Shown: in pieces, positions 27,150 through 39,459 of the stretch
How the letters are laid out: each line of letters starts with the position of its first letter
Position numbering within the stretch: position 1 is the stretch's first letter
NCBI RefSeq assembly: GCF_002878395.1
Contig: NC_061115.1
Coordinates: 218,883,886-218,947,885, forward strand
Direction: 5' to 3'
Length of the DNA: 64,000 nt
From: Capsicum annuum
Taxonomy: Eukaryota; Streptophyta; Magnoliopsida; Solanales; Solanaceae
Translations under genes and position numbers: made by a program
Notes under the pieces: model-generated
What the model saw: only the letters and a program-made list of their open reading frames with translations
The model's database searches: none
Told to the model about the DNA's origin: nothing

Positions 27150-27460
27150 GCATGCCCGAACCCCAGGCCCACGCCCGAAACTATGGGCTATTATAGCATA
27201 CCAATTTAGCCTAAAAATGCCCTATTCATGCCGTTTCACCCATTTACCCACTCAAATGGGCACAAAAATTTGAACGGACCACACTGAGATGATCTCCGAC
27301 CTCCCAAGAATGCCCCGATCAATATTTAGCCCACAGGACACCCAGATCATGGGACCACCCCCAAAACTGAGGGCTATAGCACATCGATTTGGCCTAAAAA
27401 AGGCCCGTTCGCGCCGTTTCGCCTGTTTGTCTACCCAAATGGCCTAAAAAATTTTAATGG
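27150..27460. repeat. Duplicated satellite segment, copy 2 (pair 4886 bp apart)
   Basis: Partner of 22260-22570. It shares GGGCTATTATAGCAT (a monomer lengthened by three bases), TTTACCCACTCAAATGG and AAAAAAGGCCCGTTCGC. Confidence 0.8.
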
Positions 27461-29113
27461 ATCATACTGGGACAATTAATAACCTCCCTGGCATGCCTCA
27501 GTCAATTTTCAGCCCACAACACGCTCGGACCCCAGGCCCACCCCCAAAACCTTTGGCTATAGCACACCGATTTGGCCCAAAAGTGCCCCGTTCATGTAGT
27601 TTTGCCCGTTTGTCCTTCCAAATGGCCACGAATATTTAGACGGACCACACTGGGATGATCCCTAACCTTCCTAGCATGCCCCGATCAATTTTTGTCCCAC
27701 ATCATGCGCAGACCCCGAGCTCACCCCCAAAACCGTAGGCTTTGGCCCAAAAATACTCCGTTCGCGCCGTTTAGTTCGTCTGTCCACCCAAATGGCCATG
27801 AAAATTTAAAAAGATCATACTGAGATGATCCCCAACATCCTTCGCAAACCACGATCAATTTTAGGACCACAGCATGCCCGAACCATGTGCCCACCCCTGA
27901 TACTGTTGGGCTATAGCACACTAATTTGGCCCAAAAATCCCCCGTTTGTGCCGTTTTGCCCGTTTATCCACCAAAATGACCATGAACATTTAAAAAGACC
28001 AGACTGGGATGATCCCAACATGCCCCGATCAATTTTTGGCCCATATCACGCCTGGACCCCGATCCCACCCCCAAAATCGTGGGCTATTGCACGCCGATTT
28101 TGCCCAAAAGTGCCCCATTCGCACTATTTCGCCCGTTTGTCCACCCAAATGGCCACAAAAATTTAAACGGACAGCACTGGAAAGAACCCCAACCTCCATG
28201 TCACGTCCCGGTCGATTTTCATCTCACAACACGCCCGAACCAGATGCCCACCCCCAAAACCGTAGTCTATAACACACCGATTTAGCTCAAAAAAGCCTCG
28301 TTCGCGCTATTTTGCCCGTTTGTCCACCTAAATGGCCACGAAGATTTAAATGGACCACACATGGTTGATAAACGACCTCACTGGCATGCCTCAATCGATT
28401 TTCGGCCCACAACACATCCCGAACCCGGGCCCACCCCCAAAATAGTCTGCTATAGCGCACCAATTTTATCCAAAAATGCTCCGTTCGTGCCATTTCGCCC
28501 GTATCTCCACCAAAATGGCCACAAAAATTTAAATGGACCACACTGGGATGATCCCAAACCTCTCTGGCATGCCCCGATAATCTTTTAGCCCACAGCATGC
28601 CCGAAACCCGGGCCCATCCTTAAAACCATTGGCTATAGCACACTAATTTGGCCCAAAAATGCCCCGTTCATGCTGTTTCGCCCGTTTGTCCACCCAAATG
28701 GGCATGAAAATTTAAACAGACCATACTGAGATCCCCAACCTCCCTGTCATGCCTTGATTGATTTTTTCCCACAGCACGCCCAGACCCCGGGGCCATCCCC
28801 AAAATCGTGGGCTATAGAACACCGATTTTGGCTCGAAAATGCCCCGTTCGCGCCGTTTTGCTTGTTTGTCCACCCAAATGGCCAAGAAAATTTAAACGGA
28901 CCACACTAGGATGATCCCCAACCTCCCTGACACACCTCGGTTGACTTTTCGCCCACTGCATGCTCGGACCCTGGGCACACCCCCAAAACCGTAATCTATT
29001 GCACACCACTTTGACCCTAAAATGCCCTATTCGCACCGTTTCGCCCATTTGTCCATACAAATGGCCATAAAAATTTAAACGGCCCACACTAGGATGATCC
29101 CCAACCTCCCAGG

Positions 29114-29161
29114 CACATCACGCATGGATCACAGGCCCACATCACGCCTGGATCACAGGCC
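29114..29161. repeat. 24-bp tandem duplication inside one monomer
   Basis: Two copies of a 24-bp unit, CACATCACGC then (A/C)TGGATCACAGGCC, lie end to end at 29114-29137 and 29138-29161 and differ at one base. The usual single CCCGGACCCC segment has been replaced by this doubled sequence. Confidence 0.9.
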
Positions 29162-30066
29162 CACTCCCGAAACCGTGGGCTATAACACATCAATTTGGCC
29201 CAAAAATGCCCCGTTCGCGCCGTTTTGCCTGTTTGTCTACCTAAATAGCCTCAAAATTTACACGGACAGCACTGGGATGATCACTAACCTCCCTGGAATG
29301 CCTCGGTTAATTTTTATCCCACAGCACAGCTAAAACCCAAGCCCACCCCCGAAACCTTGGGCTATAGCACACTGATTTGGCCTAAAAACACCCCGTTCGA
29401 GCAGTTTCGCCCGTTTGTCAACCCAAATAGCCACAAATATTTAAACAGACCACACTGGGATGATCCCCAACCTCCTTAGCATGCCCCAGTCAATTTTTGG
29501 CCCACAGCATGCCCGATCCCCGGGCCCACCACCAAAACTATAGGCTTTGATCCAAAAATGCCCCGTTCGTGCCATTTAGCCTGTTTGTCCAACCAAATGG
29601 CCACAAGAATTTAAAAAGATCATACTAAGACGATCCCCAACATCCCTGGCAAGCCCCGATCGATTTTTAGTCCTCAGCACGCCCAGACCCTGGGCCCACC
29701 CCTGAAATCGTGGGCTATAGCAAACTGATTTGGTCCAAAAATGCCCCGTTTGCACCATTTTACTCGTTTGTCCACCCAAATGGCCATGAAAATTTAAACA
29801 GACCATACTGGGATGATCCCCAACCTACCTAACATGCTCCAGTCAATTTTTGGCCCACAGCACGCCCGTACATCGGGCCCACCACCAACATCGTGGGCTA
29901 TAGCACACCGATTTGGCCCAAAAATGCCCTGTTCGCATCATTTTGCCCATTTTCCAACCCAACTAGCCATGAAAATTTAAACGGATCACACTGGAGCGAT
30001 CCGCAACTTCAATGGCATGCCCCGATCAATTTTTGACCCACAGCACCCCCAGACCCTAGGCCCACC

Positions 30067-30071
30067 CCCAA
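30067..30071. other. Unoccupied site corresponding to the solo LTR insertion
   Basis: CCCAA here is followed by AACCCCAGACTATAGCACAC, the same sequence that follows both solo LTRs (33177 onward and 36660 onward, with A/G variation). Upstream, CAACTTC-ATGGCA also resembles the left flanks of the LTRs. Downstream, a CAGCACTGGGA monomer with CATGGCATG and a CCGATGC variant matches the blocks right of the LTRs. This is the interrupted monomer type without the insertion. Confidence 0.7.
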
Positions 30072-32430
30072 AACCCCAGACTATAGCACACCGATTCAGC
30101 CCGAAAATGCCCCGTTCGCACCATTTCATTTGTTTGTCCCCACAAATAGCCACAAAAATTTAAACGGACAGCACTGGGACGATCCCTAACCTTCATGGCA
30201 TGCGCCGGTTGATTTTTAGCTCACAAAATGCCTGTACCCGATGCCCACCCCCTAAATCGTGGGCTATAGCACACCGACTTGGCTCGAAAAAGCCCCGTTC
30301 GTGCCGTTTTGCCCGTTTGTCCACCCAAATGGCAACAAAAACTTAAACGGACCACACTGGGATGATCACCAACCTCCCTGGCATGCCCCGATGGTTTTTG
30401 GCTAACAGCACGCCTCGACCCCAAGCCCACCCCCAAAATGGTCTGCTATAGCGCACCAATTTGGCCCAAAAATGCCCTGTTCGCGCCCTTTCGCCCATTT
30501 GTCCATCAAAATGACCACAAAAATTTAAACGAACCACACTGGGATGATATCCAACCTCCTTTGCATGCCCCGGTCATTTTTTTGCCCACAGCACGCCCGA
30601 ACCCCGGGCCATCCTCAAAACTGTTGGCTAAAGCACACTAATTTGGCCCAAAAATACCCCGTTCGCACCGTTTCGCCCGTTTGTCCACCCAAATAGCCAT
30701 GGAAATTTAAACGGATCACACCGAAATGATCCCCAACCTCCCTGTCATGCCTCGGTTGATTTTTTCTACATCACGCCCAGACCCCGGGGGCAACCGCAAA
30801 ATCGTGGGCTATAGCACACCAATTTTCGCCCAAAAATTCCCCATTTTTGCCGTTTTACCCGTTTGTCCACCCAAATGGCCATGAAAATTTAAACGGACCA
30901 CACTGGGATGATCCCCAACCTCCCAAGCATACCCCGATCAATTTTTGGCCTACAGCACGCACGGACCCCAGGTCCACCCTCGAAATCATGGGCTATAGCA
31001 CATCGATTTGGTCCAAAAATACCCTGTTCGAATCGTTTTGCCTATTTGTCTAGCCAAATGGCCTAAAAAATTTAAACGGACCATACTGGGACGATCACCA
31101 ATATCCCGAGCATGCGTCGGTCGATTTTCAGACCACAGCACGCCCGAACCTTAGTTCCACCCTCGAAATCCTGGGCTATGGAACACCGATTTGGCCCGCA
31201 AAATGCCTCATTCGAGCAGTTTTGCCCGTTTGTCCACCCAAATGGCCACGAATATTTAAACAAACCACACTGGGATGATCCCTAACCTCTTTAGCACGCC
31301 TCGATCAATTTGCCCACAGCACGCCCGAACCCCGGGCCCACCCCCAAAACCGTAGGCTTTGGCCCAAAAATGCCCCGTTCGAATCGTTTAGCCCATTTGT
31401 CCACCCAAATGGACACGAAAATTTAAATAGATTATACTAAGACGATTCTCAAAATCCCTGGCATGCCTCGATCGATTTTTAGCCCTAAGCACGCCCGAAC
31501 CCTGGGCCCACCCCTGAAACCGTGGGCTATAGCCTACTGATTTGGTTTGAAAATGTCCCGTTTGCGCCATTTTGCCTGTTTGTCCACCTAAATGGCCATG
31601 AAAATTTAAACAGACCATGCTGGGATGATACCCAACCTTCCTGGCATGCACCGATCGATTTTCGGCCTACATCACGCTCGGACCCCTAGCCCACCTCCAA
31701 AATCGTGGGCTATTGCACGCTGATTTAGCCCAAAAATGCCCCATTCACGCTGTTTTGCCTGTTTATCAACCCAAATGGCCACAAAAATTTAAACTTAACA
31801 TACTGGGATGATCCCCAACCTCCCTGGCACGCCCCAGTCAATTTTCAACCAACAGCATGCTTGGACCCCAGGCATACCCCCGAAACCGTGGGCTATAGCA
31901 CACTGATTTAGCGCAAAAATGCCCCATTCGTCTCATTTCTCCCCTTTGTCCACCCAAATGACCAAGAAAATTTAAACGAACGACACTGGGATGATTCCTA
32001 ACCACCCTCGTATTCCCTGGTTAATTTTTGGCCTACAGCACGCCCGACCCAGGGCCTACCCCCGAAACCATGGGCTATTGCATATCGATTTAGCCCAAAA
32101 ATGCCCTGTTCTCGCCGTTTCGCTCGTTTGTCCGCCTGAATAGCCAAGAAAATTTAAAAGGACTACACTAGGATGATCCTAACCTCCCTGTCATGCCCCA
32201 GTCAATTTTCAGCCCACAGCATGCCTGGACATCGGGCCCACCCCCAAAACTGTAGGCAATAGCACACCAATTTGGCCTGAAAATGCCCCGTTCGCACCGT
32301 TTTGCCAGTTTTTCCACCCAAATAGCTACAAAAATTTAAACGGACCACACTGGGACAATCCCCAACTTCCATGGCACGTCCCGATTGATTTTTGGCCCAC
32401 AACATGCCTGAGCCTCGGGCCCACCCCCGA

Positions 32431-33171
32431 TTATAAGGGAACGGTCACAAAATACAAAAACAGCCTACAACACAAGACAACCGAGAATAAGATAGCAATT
32501 CACTCTCGGCAACAACACAGAAAACCGTGAACAAGAACAAGAAACAAACACAAATATTGCAAGAAAAGTAAAGAATAGGCAAGATGACATAAAGACTTGC
32601 GAAGAACAAGAACCCATGTGTATTAAACGTAAAGACCCTTAAAATCCACAAATACAAATACCAATCTTCTTACGGTGACCGCTAAGGGAATCAGCTTCAC
32701 CTCACAACCACCATTTCTAAGCAACGTACAATATCGGCTTTTCCAAGCCCTACACTAAAGATGGCTTATCCAAGCCCTACAATAAGGGGTTTACACTCTC
32801 AAAGATAGAAGAAGTCTTTCACATATTCATCATTCAAAAACTGAATAGCAAATGAAATAGTAGAACCTATTTATAGTCTGACTTATTACATAACAAAATG
32901 ACTATAATACCCTTAATAAAGAGGGGTGGTCATGGAGTGTTACTTGGACAAGGCTAAGTGACCAAAATGTCCATAATGAAGGCCCAAAACCGTGAGTCTT
33001 CAATTTTTAATGCTCCAAGCAATCTTCCACGCGTGGGATTGCTCTTTGGTGTACTCAAATCGGCCCCTCCATGTAGGATCCCGTGTCCTCAATGTGACCA
33101 AAGATTGATGCCCCACGTACTGACTTCGAATGATATCATCGAAAGCTAAGGTGGCCATTTGATTCGTATCA
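32431..33171 (-). mobile_element. Solo LTR, family A, copy 1
   Basis: A 741-bp insertion reading right to left: on the minus strand it begins TGATACGAATC and ends CCCTTATAA, where the partner copy has CCCTTATCA. It is flanked by CCCGA (32426-32430) and CCCAA (33172-33176), a 5-bp target duplication differing at one base. There is no polypurine tract, primer site or internal sequence on either side, so it is a solo LTR. It carries CTATAAATAG and GGATCCTACATGGAGGGGCC like the LTR at 15056-15777. By eye it is about 94% identical to 35911-36654. Small hydrophobic reading frames in its U5 part are not genes. Confidence 0.92.
32867..32876 (-). promoter_or_regulatory. LTR TATA box, solo LTR copy 1
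   Basis: CTATTTATAG on the plus strand, CTATAAATAG on the minus strand, is identical to the TATA boxes of the other two family A LTRs. Any transcript would run leftward into satellite block 3. Confidence 0.75.
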
Positions 33172-35910
33172 CCCAAAACCCCAGACTATAGCACACCAAT
33201 TTGGCTCAAAAATGCCCCGTTCGTACTATTTCGCCCGTTTGTCCACCCAAATCGCCATAAAAATTTAAACGGATAGCACTGGGAAAATCCTCAACCTCCA
33301 TGGCATGCCCTGGTTGATTTTTAGCTCACAGCACGCCCGGATCCGATGCTCCTCACCAAAACCGTGGGCTAAAGCACACCGATTTGGCTTGAAAAATCTC
33401 TGTTCGTGCTATTTTGCCCGTTTGTCCATCCAAATAGCCAAGAAAATTTAAACGGACCACACTGGGATGATCACCGACCTCCTTGGCATGCCCCAATTGA
33501 TTTTCAGCCCACAACACGCCCCGAACCCGGGCTTACCCCTAAAATAATGGGCTATAGCACACTAATTTGGCCCAAAATTGCCTCATTCGCGCCGTTTTGC
33601 CTGTTTGTCCACCAAAATGGCCATTAAAATTTAAACGGACCAAACTGGGACAATCCCCAACCTCCCTTGCATGCTACGATCATTTTTGGCCCACAAAATG
33701 CCTGAAACCCGGGCCTATCCTCGAAACCGTTGGCTATAGCACACCAATTTGGCCCAAAAATGCCCCATTTGCGTCGTTTCGCCCGTTTGTCCACCCAAAT
33801 TGCCATGAAAGTTTGAACGGACCACACCGGGAAGATCCCCAACCTCCCTAGAATACCTCAATCAATTTTTTCCCATAGCACACCCAGACCCCGGGGCCAC
33901 CCCCAAAATTGTAGGCTATAGCACACCGATTTTTGCTCGAAAATGCCACATTCGTTCCTTTTCACCTATTTGTCCACCCAAATGGCCACAAAAATTTAAA
34001 TGGACCATACTGGGATAATCCCCAACCTCCCTGGCATGCCTTGGTCGACTTTTGGCCCATAGCACGTTCGAACCTCGAGCCCACCCTCAAAACCGCGAGC
34101 CATTGAACACCAATTTGACCCTAAAATGCCCTATTCGTGCTGTTTTGCCCGTTTCTCCACACAAATTGCCACAAAAATTTGAACGGACTACAGTGGGATG
34201 ATCCCTAACTTCCCAGGCATACCTCGGTCGATTTTTGGCTCATAGTACGCTCCAACTCTGGGCCCACCCCCACAATCGTGGACTATAGTGCATCGATTAG
34301 GTCCGAAAATGCCCCGTTTGCGCTGTTTTGCCCGTTTGTCCACCCAAATGGCCACGGAAATTTAAACGGACCACAATGGGATAATTCCCAACCTACCTAG
34401 AACGCCCTGATCAATTTTTGGCCTACAGTACAATTAGACCCCAGGCCCACCCTCGAATTTGTGGGCTATAGCACACCAATTTGGTTCGAAAATACCTCGT
34501 TCGTGCCGTTTCGCCCGTTTATCCACCCAAATGGACACAAAAATTTAAATGGACCATACTGAATTATCCCTAACCTCCCTCACACGCACCAAAATTTTTG
34601 GCCCATACCACTCCCGGGCCCTTCCCCAAAACCGTGGGCTATAGCACATTGATTTGGCCCGAAAATGCCCCGTTCATGCTGTTTCGCCCGTTTGTCCACC
34701 CAAATGGCTAAAAAAATTTAAACAGACCATACTGGGATGATCCCTAACCTCCTTGGCATGCCCTGGCCAATTTTTGGCCCACAACACGCCCGGACCCCGA
34801 GCCCACCCTCAAAACCGTGGGTCATAGCACATCAATTTGGCCAAAAAATGCCTCATTCACGTCGTTGGCCCATTTGTCCGCCCAAATGGCCACAAAACTT
34901 TAAACGTACCACACAGGGAGGATATCCAACCTCCCAAGCATGCCCCGATCAATTTTTGACCCACAGCACGCTCGAACCTCGAGCCCACCCCCGAAATCGT
35001 GGGCTATAGCGCACTGATTTGGTCTGAAAATATTTTATTTCTACTATTTTGCCTGTTTGTCCATCCAAATGGCGATGAAAATTTAAACAGACCAAACTGG
35101 GATGATCCCCAACCACTCTGGCATGCCCCGATCGATTTTTGGCCTACATCACGCCTGAACCCCGATCCCACCCCAAAAACCGTGAGCTATTGCTCGCTGA
35201 TTTGGCCCAAAAATGCCCCATTCACACAGTTTCTCCTATTTATCAACCTAAATGGCCACAAAAATTTAAACGGACCATACTGAGATGATCCCCAACCTCC
35301 TTGGCACGCCCTAGTCAATTTTCAACCGACAGTACGATCGGACCCCAGGCCTACCCCCTAAATCGTGGGCTATAGTACACCGATGTAGCCTAAAAATGCC
35401 TTGTTCGTATATTTTCTCCCATTTGTCCACCCAAATGACCATAAAAATTTAAACGGACCACACTGGGATTATTCTCAACCACCCTCATACGCCCTGGTCA
35501 ATTTTCGGTCAACAGCACGCCCGGACCCTGGGTCCACCCCCCGAAACCATGGGCTATTGCATATCGATTTGGCTTGAAAATGCCCTATTCTCGCCGTTTC
35601 GCCCGTTTGTCCACCCAAATAGCCAAGAAAATTTAAACGGACTACACTAGGATGATCCCTAACCTCCTTTCCGCGCCCTAGTCAATTTTCAACCCACAGC
35701 ACGCTTGGGCATCGGACCCACCCCCAAAACCACGGGCTATAGGATACTGATTTGGCCCAAAAATGTCCCGTTCACACCGTTTTGCCAGTTTATCCTCCCA
35801 AATGGCTACAAAAATTTAAACGGACCACACTGGGATGATCCCCAACTTCCATGGCACGCCCCGGTCGATTTTTGACCTACAGCACACCTGGACCCCGGGC
35901 CCACCCCCAA
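33172..35910. repeat. Fifteen satellite monomers between the two solo LTRs
   Basis: The block is 2739 bp, or 15.0 monomers of 182.6 bp. Its first monomers (acagcac-type, CCTCCATGGCATGCCC, AGCTCACAGCACGCCCGGAT) match those after the second LTR at 36655. Its last monomers (TTTTGCCAGTTT, GGCTACAAAAATT, CAACTTCCATGGCACG) match those before the first LTR. Together with one LTR it forms a repeated unit of about 3.48 kb. No gene is seen. Confidence 0.93.
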
Positions 35911-36654
35911 TGATAAGGGAACGGTCACAAAATACAAAAACAACCAACAAAACAAAGACAACCGAGAATAAGATAGCAATTCACTCTCGGCAACAACACA
36001 GAAAATCGTGAACAAGAACAAGAAACAAACACAAATATTGCAAGAAAAGTAAAGAATAGGCAAGATGACATAAGGACTTGCGAAGAACAAGAACCCATAT
36101 GTGTATTAAACGTAAAGACCCTTAAAATCCACAAGTACAAACACCAATATTCTTACGGTGACCACTAAGGGAATCAACTTCACCTCACAACCACCGTTTC
36201 TAAGTAACGTACAATATCGGCTTTTCCAGGCCCTACACTAAAGATGGCTTATCATAGCCCTACAATAAGGGTATTACACTCTCAAAGAGAGAAAAAGTCT
36301 TTCACATGTTCATCATTCAAAAATTGACTAGCAAATGAACTAATAGAACCTATTTATAGTCTAACATATTACATAACAAAATGACCATAATACCCTTAAT
36401 GAAAAGGGGTGGTCATGGAGTGTTACTTGGACAAGGCTAAGTGACCAAAATGCCCATAATGATGGCCCAAAACCGTGAGATCTCAATTCTTAATGCACCA
36501 AGCAATCTTCCACGCATGGGATTGCTCTTAGGTGTACTCAAATCGGCCCCTCCATGTAGGATCCCGTGTCCTCAATGTGACCAAAGCGTGATGCCCCACG
36601 TACTGACTTTGAACGATGTCATCAAAATCTAAGGTGGTCATTTGACTCGTATCA
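35911..36654 (-). mobile_element. Solo LTR, family A, copy 2
   Basis: A 744-bp LTR that begins TGATAAGGG and ends CTCGTATCA on the plus strand. It is flanked by CCCAA (35906-35910) and CCCGA (36655-36659), again a 5-bp target duplication with one difference. It sits at the same monomer position (about 173-177) as copy 1, with the same neighbouring monomer types on both sides. The two were therefore very probably produced by duplication of satellite DNA already carrying the LTR. Orientation is minus. Confidence 0.92.
36350..36359 (-). promoter_or_regulatory. LTR TATA box, solo LTR copy 2
   Basis: CTATTTATAG on the plus strand, CTATAAATAG on the minus strand, in the same context (GAACCTATTTATAGTCT) as copy 1. 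Confidence 0.75.
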
Positions 36655-39459
36655 CCCGAAACCCCAGACTATAGCACACCGATTTGACCCACAAATGCCC
36701 TGTTCGCACTATTTCGCCCGTTTGTCCACCCAAATGACCACAAAAATTTAAACGAACAGCACTGAGATGATCCCCAACCTCCATGGCATGCCCAGATTGA
36801 TTTTCAGCTCATAACACGCTTGGATCTGATGCCCATCCCCAAAACAATGGGCTATAGCACACCGACTTGGTTCGAAAAAGCCCTGTTCACGCCATTTTGA
36901 TCATTTGTCCACCCAAATGGCTAAGAAAATTTAAACGGACCACACTGGGATGATCACCGACCTCCCTGGTATGCTCCGATTGATTTTCAGCCCACATCAC
37001 GCCCCGAACCCGATCCCACCCCCAAAATAGTGGGCTATAGCGCACCAATTTGGCCTAAAAATGCCCCATTCGTGCCGTTTCGCCCGTTTGTCCACCAAAA
37101 TGGCCACAAAAATTTAAACGGACCAAACTGGGACAATCCCCAACCTCCCTAGCATGCCCCGACCATTTTTTAGCCGACAACACGCCCAAACCCCGAGCCC
37201 ATCCTCGAAACCGTTGGCTATAGCACACCAATTTGGCCCAAAAATGCCCCGTTTGCACCGTTTCGCCCGTTTGTCAACCCAAATGGCCATGAAAATTTAA
37301 ATGGACCACACCGAGATGATCCCCAACCTACCTGGCATGCCTCGGTCAATTTTTCCCCACAGCACTTCCAGACCCTGGGGCCACCCCCAAAATCGTGGGC
37401 TATAGCACATCGATTTTTGCTCGAAAATGACCCGTTCGGGGCATTTCGCCCGTTTGTCCACCCAAATGGCTACAAAAAATTAAACAGGCCACACTGGGAT
37501 GATCCCCAACCTCCCTGGCATGCCTTGGTCGACTTTTGGCTCATAGAAATCTCGTACCTCGGGCCCACCCTCAAAACCGTGAGCTATTGAACACCAATTT
37601 GACCCTAAAATACCCCATTTACGCCGTTTTACCCGCTTGTCCATAAAAATTGCCATAAAAATTTAAACGGACTATACTAGAATGATCCCTAACCTCCCAG
37701 GCATGCCCCGATCGATTTTTAACCCACAACACGCCTGAACCCTGGGCCCACCCCAAAAATCGTGGGCTATAGCCCATCGATTTGGCCTGAAAATGCCCCG
37801 TTTGCGCTATTTCACCTGTTTGTCCACCCAAATGGCCACGAAAATTTAAACGGACCACACTGGGATGACCCCCAACCTCCCTGCCACGCATCGGTCGATT
37901 TTTGGACCACAACACGCCCAGGCCCTTCCTCAAAACCGTGGGTATAGCATACTAATTTGGCCCAAAAATGCCCCATTCGTGCTATTTCGCCTTTTTGTCC
38001 ACTTAATTGGTCACAAAAATATAAACGAACCATACTGGGAGGATCCCAAACCTCCTTGGCATACCCCGATCAATTTTCGGCCTACAACACGCCCGACCCC
38101 GAGCCCACCCTCAAAACCATGGGACATAGCATATCGATTTGGCCTAAAAATGCTCTATTCACGCTGTTCGCCTGTTTGTATACCCAAATGGCCACGAAAA
38201 TTTAAACATACCATACAGGAAAGATCTCCAACCTCCCAAGCATGCCTCGGTCAATTTTTGACCCACACCATGCTTGAACGTCGAGCCCACCCCCGAAACT
38301 GTGGGCTAGAGCACACCAATTTAGCCTGCAAAAGTCCTGTTCACCCCATTTCGCCTGTTTGTCCACCCAAATGGACAGAAAAATTTAAACAGACCTCACT
38401 GGGATGATCACCGACCTTCCTGGCAAGCCTCGATCAATTTTTGGCCCACAACACACCCCGACCCTGGGCCCACCCCCAAAATTGAAGGCTATAGTGCACC
38501 ACTTTGGCCCGAAAATGCACCGTTCATACCGTTTCGCCCGTTTGTCCACCTAAATGGCCACAAAAATTCAAACGGACCACATGGGATGATCCTCAACCTC
38601 CCTGGCAATCTCTGGTCATTTTTCAGCTCACAGCACACCCGAACCCTGAGTGTATCCCTAAAATCGTGGGCTATAGCACACCGATTTAACATGAAAATGC
38701 CCTGTTCTTGCCGTTTCGCCCATTTATCCACCTAAATAGATATAAAATTTTAAACGAACCACACTGGGATAATCCCCAACCTCCCTGGAATGCCTCGGTT
38801 GATTTTTGGCCCATAGCATGCTCGGACCCCGAACCCACCCTTGAAACCGTGGGCTATAGCACACCGATTTAGCATAAAAATGCCCCGTTCGTACTGTTTC
38901 GCCCATTTGTCCACCCAAATGGCCACTAAAATTTAAACGGATTATACTGGGATGATCTCCAAGCTCCCTGACACACCCCGGTCAATTTTTCGCCCACAGC
39001 ACGCTCGGACCCTGGGCCCACCCTCAAAATCGTGAGCTATTGCACATCGATTTAGCCCTAAAATATCCCATTCGCGTCGTTTCGCCCGTTTGACCACCCA
39101 AATGGACAAAAAACATTTAACGGACCAAAATGGGATGATGCCCAACCTCCCAAAAATCGATTTAGCACATCAATTTGGCCCAAAAATGCTCTGTTTGTGC
39201 TGTTTTGCCCGATTGTCCGTCCAAATAGCCACGAACATTTAAATGGACTACACTGGGATGATCCCAAACCTCCCTGGCACACACCAGTTGATTTTTGGCC
39301 CACAGCATGTCCGTACCCCGTGCCTACCACCAAAATTGTGGGCTATAGCATACTAATTTGGCCTGAAAATACCCTAATCGTGCCATTCCGCCCATTTGTT
39401 CATCCAAATAGTCACAAAAATTTGAACGGACCACACTGGGTTGATCCCCAACCTCGCTG

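Larger units (their letters stand above)
16433..32430. repeat. 182/183-bp satellite array, block 3 (about 88 monomers)
   Basis: The same monomer in the same orientation, resuming at monomer position about 33. Most monomers are diverged, but longer duplicated segments are detectable: a 1.6-kb pair (22750-25530), a pair 4886 bp apart (around 22301 and 27187), and a set of related blocks near 26.99, 28.15 and 30.07 kb that continues past the solo LTRs. Shortened or rearranged monomers are seen near 17118, 20140, 22200, 22615, 24325, 25545, 26105, 27740, 29550 and 31358. No gene or RNA gene is recognised. Confidence 0.97.

Noticed and set aside
32445..32657. 70-codon minus-strand frame with hydrophobic, membrane-like sequence
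   Set aside because: It lies inside the U5 part of solo LTR copy 1; T-rich LTR sequence gives hydrophobic codons. The matching frame at 35925-36140 is in the duplicate LTR.
37865..38407. 180-codon plus-strand frame
   Set aside because: Satellite-derived; it shifts relative to the monomer and shows no conserved protein feature.
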